From Carposina sasakii (Eukaryota > Arthropoda > Insecta > Lepidoptera > Carposinidae): a stretch of 64,000 bases of DNA. The notes beneath the pieces are model-generated. The model did not search any database, was not told the origin of the DNA, and saw only the letters and a list, made by a program, of their open reading frames with translations. Of the stretch, positions 46,901 to 56,900 are shown one piece after another. The number at the start of each line of letters is the position of its first letter. Position 1 is the first letter of the stretch. The position numbers and the translations under genes were made by a program. Location of the stretch: assembly GCA_014607495.2 (NCBI GenBank), contig CP053157.1, positions 7,440,001 to 7,504,000 on the forward strand. Reading direction: 5' to 3'.

Positions 46901-48270
46901 CACTGTTAATTTTTACCAAAACAAGATTTTCAAAAAAAGTTGCCCTCAAAAATGTTCAAATTACTGATCAACCTAATGGTGAGTGATCCAAAAAACAGCA
47001 ATGTGTCACACAATAACCAATAAGCCCATTTAATTAGTCATATGATAGCCCGATACAATTGGCGCGGAGAGCAAATATTACTGATGATAATCAAATCAAA
47101 AATACATTTCCTGCGAGTAATAACACTGTCGTATAGCTCAACTGGCACTTGTTTAGCATTTCAGTATTTGCCTGACTGTCACCTACACCCTGTATAGTAT
47201 TTTCACACATACGGAAACCTTCACGTAACCTCGCTTCGTCGGCGATAGCCGTGTACAAATGTAGGTAGATTAGGTTATTATTTTCACGCCCTTTTATTTG
47301 ACCCTTTATTTTCACGTGTACCAAAGACATAATCACATAATGTGAAGGTGATCATATAATTTATAGCATGAACAAAAAAGGTTTTATCAGTAAGTAATGT
47401 AGGTTTTGTCTTTTTACATGGTTGTTAGGTACGTAATTCTTTACTTAATTAAACTTGCACGATACTTTGGAGTCGCTGCTGTTAAGGTTGTGCACAACAA
47501 GTCTTTTTCTTTTCTATCAGTCTGATCTTGAGAATTGATCTCTTTATCTGAACCGAACTTGTACATCTCAACTATACCCTTAAAATAGGTCAGAAGTGGC
47601 ACCATGTGGTCCTATCAGACCTTGGTGCTCTGCCTACCCCGTAAGGGATAAAGGCGTGATTATATGTATGTATGTAATCTTCTTGAGGATAATAGGTCTG
47701 ACGTGTATGCATGTCATTTTCTACACTAACACGTGCTTGATATACTTGTATAATCAAAATAATTAAGATTACGATCTTGTATAGAGGGGGCAACGACTAC
47801 AATTTTTAACTCCGTTTATGTGGCAATGCGAATAAATGACGAAGCGGATAAAAAGAGTGTTAATAATTAATGATAATTTCTAGAATTTCTTACCCCATCC
47901 GGTAAGATCCTAAACTCTCTCTATGTGGAAAAGCAAATCCATTCTTGTAAACGGAGTTCGCTCAGTTAAACCATCTCTAGTTTATTAGTCTTGTGGCGTG
48001 CTCTGGGGGAGGCTTACGTCCAGCAGTGGACTGCTATAGGCTGACGAAGAAGTTTATTATTGTTTGGCGGTAAATACCAGACTTATAAGGTTTTTATTTC
48101 AGCGCGTGGTACACGAAGCATATGCGGCCATGAGTACTCTGCTTTTGACTAAGGAGTCCCGTTCCCCGCCATCAGTGGCCCTCACCAGCAGTTTGCAGAA
48201 CAAGTGTAACCCATCCAACGTTTTGATTATCATCTTAACTATACCGTCTATGTACCTGTGTCTAAGATAA
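37923..48270 (+). CDS. M14 carboxypeptidase-like pseudoenzyme with long N-terminal extension
   Basis: Exons: 37923-38031, 38197-38538, 38684-38907, 38984-39712, 41420-41588, 41773-41936, 43285-43435, 43897-44048, 44528-44584, 45275-45359, 46004-46119, 48103-48270; 821 residues, all phases agree. A signal peptide (MKTYILLIIISILQLG) is followed by a furin-like RRKR (39-42), then ~425 mostly disordered, acidic residues. The M14 domain starts near 469: VVKWLDITNG, FWIVPVFNPDGYEY, GVNLDRNFEYQW, YAGPRQLSEPETRAL, GGIEDWVDGHLGI. The active site is gone: IQGRDHH (526-532) replaces IHxRE, so His becomes Gln and Glu becomes Asp; FKEGDVL (674-680) has Lys where the third zinc ligand His should be; YTIMMFRPSD replaces the FELRD-type catalytic Glu segment. 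The C-terminus (NVLIIILTIPSMYLCLR) looks like a GPI-attachment signal or tail anchor. ATG 37923 was chosen for the signal peptide; an in-frame ATG lies at 37893. AATAAA at 48500-48505. Confidence 0.82.
40010..40375. repeat. Tandem and inverted block inside the hAT-like element
   Basis: CAGTTCCCAAACACAT and GCCATTTTGAACTTTTTAG occur twice in tandem (about 40050-40125 and 40160-40235), then inverted (GTGTTTGGGAACTGCCAGG, AAAAAGTTCAATATGGCGG) to 40375. Confidence 0.75.
40682..40975 (+). repeat. Dispersed SINE-like repeat, CACGCCTTTATCCC family
   Basis: Contains AATCACGCCTTTATCCC, GGCAGAGCACCAAGGGCC and CACTCCCAGAGCAGCATAGA. Other copies: 42597-42862, 44985-45070 (partial), 47560-47672 (inverted) and 24425-24510 (inverted scrap). 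The class is unknown. Confidence 0.65.
41213..41343. repeat. Small MITE, TTAGACAAAGTAAC termini
   Basis: TTAGACAAAGTAAC at the left is mirrored imperfectly by GTTACATTGTCTAA at the right. It includes GTGTGGCGACAACGAACG, also found near 49510-49530. Confidence 0.55.
42597..42862 (+). repeat. Dispersed CACGCCTTTATCCC repeat, second copy
   Basis: Closely matches 40682-40975, from ATACATACATATAATCACGC to CTCCCAGAGCAGCATAGAAG. It lies in intron 6 of the plus-strand carboxypeptidase-like gene. Confidence 0.65.
45806..45950. repeat. MITE, GGTCGATTCCGGCAGTCA family, copy 2
   Basis: GGTCGATTCCGGCAGTCACA and GTGACTGCCGGAATCGACC are near-perfect terminal inversions. It shares its inner sequence (AACCTAAACC, AGGTCTATCTCACTCC) with the copy at 35186-35342. 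Confidence 0.75.
46585..47194. mobile_element. MITE, TGACAGCCAGGCAAAT family, full copy
   Basis: Termini TACAGGATGTTTGTGACAGC and GACTGTCACCTACACCCTGTA (first and last ~35 bp inverse) bound 610 bp. The relative at 32300-32547 is internally deleted. It lies in the last intron of the plus-strand carboxypeptidase-like gene. Confidence 0.7.
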
Positions 48271-49689
48271 TTAATTAATCCTTCTCCAGTGTGTTGTGTA
48301 CGCAAAACTTAGCAACGTAGCTATTTAATGTGGTAAAATTGCTCAATGCCAATGGCGTCGTCGACGTTCGTGGGGCGCATGGACTGCATCTTTATTTAAA
48401 GCAACAATTTACGAATGTGATAAATGGGTCGATTTCGTATAGGTTCTTACACGGCGTCACGTTCAGTGCATTTGTAGATAAGTATTTATTTATTTTAATA
48501 ATAAAGTTTTGTTTGCATTTTAAAGGCGGTTTTTTATTTAATCACTTCAATGAGAATATCTGCAGTGGGATCTTAACCTATAAAAAATTGAAAAAATATA
48601 CCAGTTTATTACATTCAGGGTTCATGCCAGTAATCATGTGATTAATATCTGAAAAGTAAGTATCCATTACGTAGTACGCACTATACGTATGAACTTTATC
48701 TATTAGCTACACATTATCATAAAATTATCTTGGAATAATTAATTTCTGGCAAGTGTCATAGCAACAGTTGCTAATTATCTTTCGCTTTTATTACTTGTAA
48801 ATAATTTGTGATTATACGTAGGCACATGGTGTTCTCTGGTAAACGCAGGTGCAAGAATTATTATAATAGAATTATAAATTTTCCTATAAGTAGACGATGA
48901 AATGTGAAAGATTGATAGGTATGTATTGGATTTCAGCGTTTGTAAAATAATGTTATCAAAATAGAAATATAACCTACCTATGGTTATATTTCTATTGTTA
49001 TCAAATTGTAAAGTTAAATTAACTGTTAATCGACCGCATCCAAATATGTCTGTAGTACCATAGAGGAATAATTTATTCCTCTATGGTAGTGCTGTAGTGG
49101 CTGTAGTGTTATTATTAAAAGAAGCTGAATGAATATGTTGACATTGAGTATATCCGTATTAGCCTTGCCCGTAGATAGGTACCAAGTTCCTGCTGTCCCC
49201 TAAGGATTGTTTGTCCTGCTTGCGACTTTGTGTACCTATCCTATTTGTGCTTTTGATCACACATATCGCAATTAGACTTTATACTGGAACTCACCTAAAT
49301 TCGCGGATTAAAAAACATGGCTCTCGGAAGTATCTCCATCGTGATACTGCAGTTCTGGGCTTTGAGGATAAAAACATTATATCTATCTAGTCTATCTAGT
49401 CTCTATCTAATCTAGTTTGCCATCTCCACGTTTGTCGCTAGTAGTAAGTTTTCATTTTCGCGCGTTCGCCAGGTCATGTGATGGATGAGGTCTAAGGGCT
49501 GTTAGTGGGAATGTGGCGACAACGAACGTCGCGTCGATGCAAAATTGGGTTGTTTCCTATGGTTGAATCTTGATAACATTTTATGCTTATCAGAATAAAT
49601 TATCAAAATCATACCTTAATTGAAAATACAACATAACATGTCTACCCGCATCATTTACAGCAACATTTGTTTTGTGACCATATTTATAA

Positions 49690-50745
49690 ACGCAATCTAT
49701 ACTAATATTATAAAGCTGAAGAGTTTGTTTGTTTGTTTGTTTGATTGAACGCGCTAATCTCCGGAACTACTGGGTCGAATTAAAAAAATTCTTTTTGTGT
49801 TGGATAGTCCATTTATCGAGGAAGGCTTTAGGCTATATATCATCACAGTGCGACCAATAGGGACGAAGAATAAGAGGAAAATGTGGAAAAAACGGGGAAA
49901 ATTATTCAACTTTGGAGACTTCCGTTGCGTGCGCTGCGTAAACGGTTCAAGTTATCCAAAAAATATGTATGAAAGAATAAAATGACGTAGAAATGATATG
50001 AAAGAAAAAAATTGAAGGTCTAGACTGCCTGATGCAGAACCCTTAGCAGCCTAGCTAAACTTTGAGAGATATAAAAATACCGTCTTAGGAAAAGTTGCTC
50101 AGCATGATAAGCACTTTCTAATAACGTAATAAAATTGAAGGTCTAGATAACCTGATGCAGAACCCTTAACAGCCCAGCTAAATTTTGAGAGATATGAAAA
50201 TACCGTCTTAGGAAAAGTTATTCAACATTTTAAAAGAATTCAATTCCCTGTTAAGTTATCTTTTGCTGTAATAAATCACAGGGGCAAACGTTTAAACACG
50301 TTGGAATTGACTTACGTCAAGACTGCTTTTCACACGGCCAATTATATGTCGCGTTGTCAAGATCGGGTTGCGGAGAAAATCAGTATGTTCTTCTGCCACA
50401 AGAAAATAAAACAAAAAATATAATTTACGCAGAAGTACTTTAAAATATTTTATTCTGTTTGTTGACGCGGACGAAGTCGCGGGCAACAGCTTATATTATT
50501 ATAAGGCTGAAGAGTTTGTTTGTTTGAATGCGCTAATTTCAGGAACTACTGGTCCGATTTCAAAAATTCTTTCAGAGTTGGATAGCCCAATTATCGAGGA
50601 AGGCTATAGGCTATATAGCAACCCGCCCCGCCCACTGATTACGTAAAATTCTATTGCTTTTACGTAATCAGGGGGCCGGCTTCACACGGATGCAATGCCC
50701 TTTCACGCGGACGAAGTCGCGGGCGGCCGCTAGTATTTAATATAG
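49690..50745 (+). mobile_element. Helitron-like elements, two arranged in series
   Basis: The first starts TCTATACTAATATTATAAAG at about 49697 and the second repeats GGCTGAAGAGTTTGTTTGTT near 50502. Both carry GACGAAGTCGCGGGC near an end (50470, 50713), the second finishing GGGCGGCCGCTAGTA. A hairpin TGATTACGTAAAA/TTTTACGTAATCA sits at 50637-50671. Confidence 0.55.
50011..50240 (+). repeat. Two-unit tandem repeat, 122-bp period
   Basis: ATTGAAGGTCTAGA, CTGATGCAGAACCCTTA and AATACCGTCTTAGGAAAAGT occur at the same spacing in two consecutive units (start 50011 and 50133). It lies within the Helitron-like block. Confidence 0.75.
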
Positions 50746-53072
50746 CTGTACAACAAAAATTCTTTTACGTGCATACAAGTTACCGAAAGAGTGACGTCAT
50801 ATTGTGGTAGCCGTTTAAAATTTCTAAGTCTAAAATTGTGACTTTTAAAATCGTTATATCCGGTAAAGTTTTCACGCTAGCGAAGTTTTTCTTTCGCAAA
50901 TGTTTATTTTATTTTATGATCTTTCGATATAAATACAAATAAAATCATAATAGGGTCGATTACAAAAAGGGCTAAAACTCTGGCTAGCCCTTTTTGGAAA
51001 CACGGCCATGTGTAAATGTATTATATCAGGTATTGAAATTGGCTGTACCTATACTTAAATCTCAATTGGGCTTGGATCTCGACTAGACTGGTTCCCTATT
51101 TGACCAGATATTACAATCTAGATATGAAAAACAATACACTGGTCATAACGATATCATGACCCTAGTGTATTGTTTTGTGAAGAATGTTAATTACGAATTA
51201 ATTATTACAATAACAAGATAATGAAGCAGGCTATTCATAAATTAACCAGTTCGGTTCTCTAAGTTGTTCATAAGTCAATCAGGATAAGTAATCAGGAAAA
51301 TTACTAACTACTATAATTGAAATAGAATTCTAAATATTGTTTTTCAATCACAACATAATTTAATTAAATGAAATCATTACAAAATTACACATAACAGAAA
51401 ATTATACTTTTAGTACTTTTCTTTGTTTGTTCGTTTATTACTCAGTAACTTCATGAATCATAGATAAAAATTAACTAAAGTACTTTTCTACATATAAGTC
51501 GGTTCAACAGACTCTACCATTTTGCTTTGCTTTGCATAACTTCTACTTGATGACATTCACAAAAATATTTGGCAATATCCTTGACGACTTTCGCCGAATA
51601 ATAGATTAAAGTATGCAACTAATAGGTGTACTTAATTACAAATCAGTTAGTGATCAAAGTTTGGCCATGGGTTGGCCTGTTTGACCAGATTGCGGTTTTT
51701 CTATACGTCTACAATAACATTACTGAAAGATAAGTTGTTTCTAATATGTTGGTTGTTAGTAGACACAGAAAAAAAGTTAAGTTTCCAAAAAGGCGTGAAC
51801 TAACAGATAGTGTCTCTACCGCGGTATCTAGTCCAGATAGTTAATCTAGATAGTTTTATACATACATTAGTTACGCCAATTATCTCCAATGGGGTTGGGC
51901 AGAGTGTGCAAAATACACACCCACTTTTCACCAGTTAGCCTATTAAGTCCCACGTGGTAAGGGGTGAACCTATCGCCGTTTTTCAGGCACAAATACAACA
52001 ATCTAGCGACCGGTAACTAATCCGATGGGAAATGTTTTCGTGTTATCCTAAATAGGTATTATAAGCTACATAAGTTTTATACAGCGGCTTAGGGGCAGCT
52101 ATGGGGTGATACATATTTTATTCTGCCGACACCCGGCATGTGTATATTCAGCTGTATGCACCCTATATTTGGGTAGAATTGGTATTGTATTGCGAAAAGA
52201 GCAATGACACACATGCATAGAAAAAGTCTAAAAATTACAAAAATTATGACTCGATTTAATATAATTTATGTACTTATTTACTTGAGAGTACGTACCTAAA
52301 TAGGTAAGTATATAAAATAACAAATAAGTACACTGATAATAGGTAATGTTTTTATTTTTAATTATGTCATTTACCCCAGACAAGGTTACGTTAATCAGAT
52401 GATATTTATTGGAAAGGGTGAAGTGGGTTTAAAAGATAAAAAAAAACCCTGATTGGATGTGTGGGTCACTAGCAGCAAATGCTGAATTTACATTTGAGTT
52501 ATAGGTATCAAGAATTATGTTAAAGAATGCTTATGCAAAATTTAAAGCAGATCGGACTAAGAAACCACGACAAGAGTTTTCAGAACTCCATTTCAATTTG
52601 AAAAGATTAGTACAGAATGTTGTCTCCGTAACAGATAACTAAATAAACTTTTGCTTAAATATAGACACAAAAAAATATTTTTTGAACCTAGTACCAAAAG
52701 GTATAGTATGTATTAAGTTTAGAAATAGGTAAGCTGAGTTTGTTTAGATTTTAGGAATATCGTCATTATTTATTTTATATTATCGTCAATACTTACCCTT
52801 ATATTATCCCATATGTTACTGCTCTTGCTCCAATATTTATGGGGTCGGTGCAATATGGTTTCTTTCGAAAGTAATATTGTGAAAGATTTGGCGTTTGTAT
52901 TACGGCAGGCTGCGCAGCTGAGCTTCTCTACCCTCACCGGGAAGAGGAATATGTAACTATGTTTAATTGAGGTGCTATAAGGTACCAAACCGACGAAATA
53001 TCCAACTTTTTTAGCAAGGCGATTATCAAATCGGCTATTAAAAAGCTAGGTTAAGCTATTTTTATTGTTATA

Positions 53073-53354
53073 TACAGGATGTAACAAAAAGGGTATGTTA
53101 AGCGAATAGCTACGTAAATAGCCCATTAAAAGGAACCTATCACAAAATTGCAGACTCGAAATAACATCTTTATTTTTCAATATATTATGGAGAATTCCTA
53201 AATAACTCAGGAATATTCATACAATCTTGAAAAATAAACATGGTATTTTATGTCTCAAATTTTATAAATAGGTTCTCTATAGTTCTATATTCTCTATAGT
53301 GGGCTATTTACATAGCTTTTTGCTTAACATACCCTTTCTGTCACACCTTTATGT
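53073..53354. repeat. Foldback MITE, GTAACAAAAAGGGTATG family, copy 4
   Basis: TACAGGATGTAACAAAAAGG at the left; CATACCCTTTCTGTCACACC at the right. More diverged than copies 1-3, about 700 bp upstream of a promoter. Confidence 0.75.
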
Positions 53355-53817
53355 ATATCAACAAGAAAGTTGCAGTTAGAGTATTTTCTATGATTAGTCA
53401 TAGCGAGTGAGACGATGATGGATGATAAATTAATTGTCATATTAACACTTCCCTAGAATACGTAAGAAAGAATGTACGGAAAGTTATGATACTCGTATAA
53501 ACAGGAATCTTTCCTGTCATGTCAGATATTTCATGAAAATAGATAAAGTATGATGAATGAATAAATTAATAGTATCTTTTGAAAGTTTATCCAAGTTTTA
53601 TTACAGCCTAAAGATTATCAGCAGCTTCAAGCACGCGACAAAAAAACCGGTATATTCCACTTAAGACCCGATAATTCCACTTCGAAGCTATTATATTTTT
53701 ATCATTATCTGGATGATGGTTAATAAGTTATTGTGATAAGGCAAGTAAAAACTTATTTACTTACGTTAACTAAGGAGTCCATCCTATATCCTCCGCGGAG
53801 GACAATGAGTAGTGTTG

Positions 53818-53824
53818 TATAAAA
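53818..53824 (+). promoter_or_regulatory. TATA box of the 53915 gene
   Basis: TATAAAA lies 91-97 bp before an ATG followed immediately by a GTGAGC donor. The spacing fits a short 5' UTR with transcription starting around 53848-53855. Confidence 0.55.
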
Positions 53825-53914
53825 CACTGTGTATATTTTATCGAGACTTCACTCGCGTGGTGACCGTGGTCGGTCTGTCACTCCCGAAGTTGCGCCCAAT
53901 GCGATTGTGTCAAA

Positions 53915-56900
53915 ATGGTGAGCGTTTGCTTTAAATGTTTGTGTTGTGTTTTTAACTTCGGCAGTGGGGAAAAATTATGTTGTTAGACGTGGTATGTACA
54001 TATAGTTGTGTGTGTTAAGGAATACAGTTTTGTTAAGTAGGTAAGTAGCGGCAGTGCAAAAACATTATTAATAATTTCTACTAATTAGAGTTTGTTTTGT
54101 AGAATTCTTTAGTACATATTTAGTAGATATTTAAAAATATTAATGATTTATCTATTTTTTTATATTTTAAATTTTTACTAAAGAGCGTTGCTCTATAATA
54201 AGTGGAACAATTGTAAGTAGGTACATAATGTAGGGGTGAAAAGAATTTGTATTAGTTTCAATAGTTGTATAGGTAGCTACCAGTAATTTTTAGATAAAAG
54301 TAATTAGGGAAAATTCGCACAATCAGTGAGTAGTCCTATCTAGTCGAATAATAATAATAAATATTTTATTAAACACTAGTGGATTTGACCAGGCGCCATC
54401 TCATGAATAAAGATAATGTTATGTAATTAGGTGAGTGGTTATAAATTTCATTGGTATTTTAAATGTTTATGGTCAACAACACTAATCTTAGTGTAATTTA
54501 ATTGTAGTTGTGATTTAAAACAAACAGCAGATTCATAAGTAGAAAAAAAAATTTAAATTCATATTATTTTACATAAATAAAATAGAATAACAGAAATCAA
54601 TAAAATCCTAACATTCCCTAATACAATGGTGTAAAAATCTGCGAAGTTCCTCAAAATAATTGAAAATCATGGACACTTCCGTACACAAGCAAGTTTGATA
54701 ACATACATACATACATATAAGTATAGTGACAATGATTTAATCGACGTCGTGGATTTAACAAAGAAAAATTGTTGACTCCTTATTTGTATGTAGTACGTGG
54801 TAAACCGGCGTTTATTGGCCCTATAATCATGATTTTTTTTATCCAATCCAATTAACACAAATATTGATAAATGAAACATGTATAAAATATTTATTTTATG
54901 AAGATATATTATTAGATATTATATATTTCTCGTATATTTCATAGCGCCACTAATAGGTAGACCAGGCAGGTACCTACATGTGGGTAATAGGTACATAACG
55001 TTAGAGATCTTGAAGACAAACAAACATACAATTTAGTTTTGTATTAATCATGTTATGGCCTTGGTATTACGTATCTAATTATCATACTTGATATTTTTTC
55101 ATATCCTTTGATATCGTCGATAAAATGTTATGATTAAAGTAATAATTTATTATTAAGGTGTGTACCTTACATAAATTCTATTAAGTAAAATAGGTTTATA
55201 GAATATCTTAAGGCTTAATAATATACACACTACGAGTAATAATCGCTGCTCTTCTATTAGTTTCTTTTTCTAACTTTTCCTCTAACTAAAGACATAAAGT
55301 AACACATAATGATAATTTTCTATGCCAAAATGATGATTTTTTACACATTGTACGTACGAGTATGTGTATTTGTTTTTTCTCCTTTTTTTTCTTAATGTAG
55401 TTTTGTAGTTTCTTAGAATTTGTTTAATTGCACATGTTACCCTGTTGTTAACAATTTCTCTTTACTTGCTTGGCTTGCTGGAAGAGATCTCTGGTAGAGA
55501 TAAGCTTGCCATTGTACATGCATCTCTTCTTTAATGTTGTATGCCATATTTCTTTTTGTGTATGTGCAATAAAGAATAAAGAATAAAGTTATTTCTTAAC
55601 CTTAAACAGTAAAGACATACACACTCGAGAGACATACCTATTAATAAAATAGTTGCGCTTACTTATACAGGGTGTAAAATTCTTTTTATAATAGGAACCT
55701 AATACAATACTACACTAATACACCACTGTTGCAGATAGATACTTTTCGGGTGCGAGGGCTACCAGAGATCAATTCCAGTCTTGTTGAGAGTCAATGATTG
55801 AGAGAGTTGATTTGGCACTACAGGCAGTCTCCGACTGGAGTGAAGCCAATTTAGGCCAATTTAATAGCTCTAAAACGCAGGCGTATATATTTACCGCAAA
55901 ACGGAGTAAGTTCGACCTGACTCCGACTTTCCAGGGTGTGTCCTTGGCAACGACTGATCATCTTCAACTCTTAGGCCTGGACATATCAGCAACGTCGAAT
56001 TTTGGCAAGTACATCGAATCCATAGCAAAAACCTCAGCTAAAAAACTAGGCGTCCTATCCAAGGTTAGGCGGTATTTACTCCACAGCAACTATTGGCGCT
56101 ATATAAAGCGCAAGTTCGCCCTTGTATGGAGTACTGTTGCCACCTTTGGGATGGATCAGCTAAATATCAGCTAGCCGCACTGGACTCGGTGGAAAAACGG
56201 GCAATAAAACTTATTGGAGATGAAACCGTAGCAAATTCGAAACTCCAGGACCTGACCCACCGCCGTAAAATTGCTGCCTTGTCAGTATTTTATAGGATAC
56301 ACTTCGGAGAGTGTGCGTGGGAACTTCACAATACAGTTCCACCAACCCCTTTTCAGCATCGGGATACTAGACGCAGACTAGCGTATCACCCTCATGTTGT
56401 TGATGTCCCACCCATCCGCACCAAATGTTATGCTAACTCGTTTGTAATGCGAACGGCTAAGGAGTGGAATGCACTTCCTGCCGATGTATTTCCCGAGCAC
56501 TACAACATTGGTCTCTTCAAAGCTAGAGTGAATAGGCACTTTCTAGGCAAACATGAACCACCCTAGGCCGCATCTTGCTTAACATCAGGCACGATGGAGG
56601 TCAAATGTTTGCCTAGCTAATTGTAAAAATTTTTTTTTAAAAAACTGGCCAAATTCACCTAAAAGCTAAAAACTCACAAGGCAAATTTTATGTGCGCATT
56701 GGCATGATAAACGGTAGGTAAGAGCAAAATCGCGTATGCTCGGATAGCCAACATATAATTAGGTCTCACCTACCAGTAAGATCCTTTAGGTATACTCTAG
56801 GTAGGTATCTGCTATACCTACCTACTTTAAAACTATTCGTAAGTACCTAAGTATTCAAGTATTACATCTTACTCGTCGTTCTGTCACGAATTTCTCATTA

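Larger units (their letters stand above)
48271..53785. other. Intergenic region, no gene seen
   Basis: About 5.5 kb of AT-rich sequence. It holds short perfect hairpins (48961-48995, 49056-49088, 51127-51175), Helitron-like elements (49690-50745), a two-unit tandem repeat (50011-50240), an inverted GTGGGACTTAATAGG repeat (51870-52080) and foldback MITE copy 4 (53073-53354). Confidence 0.6.

Noticed and set aside
54700..54722. CATA microsatellites as a possible CRISPR or satellite array
   Set aside because: These are simple short tandem repeats, common in insect DNA; no direct-repeat/spacer pattern exists in this eukaryotic window.
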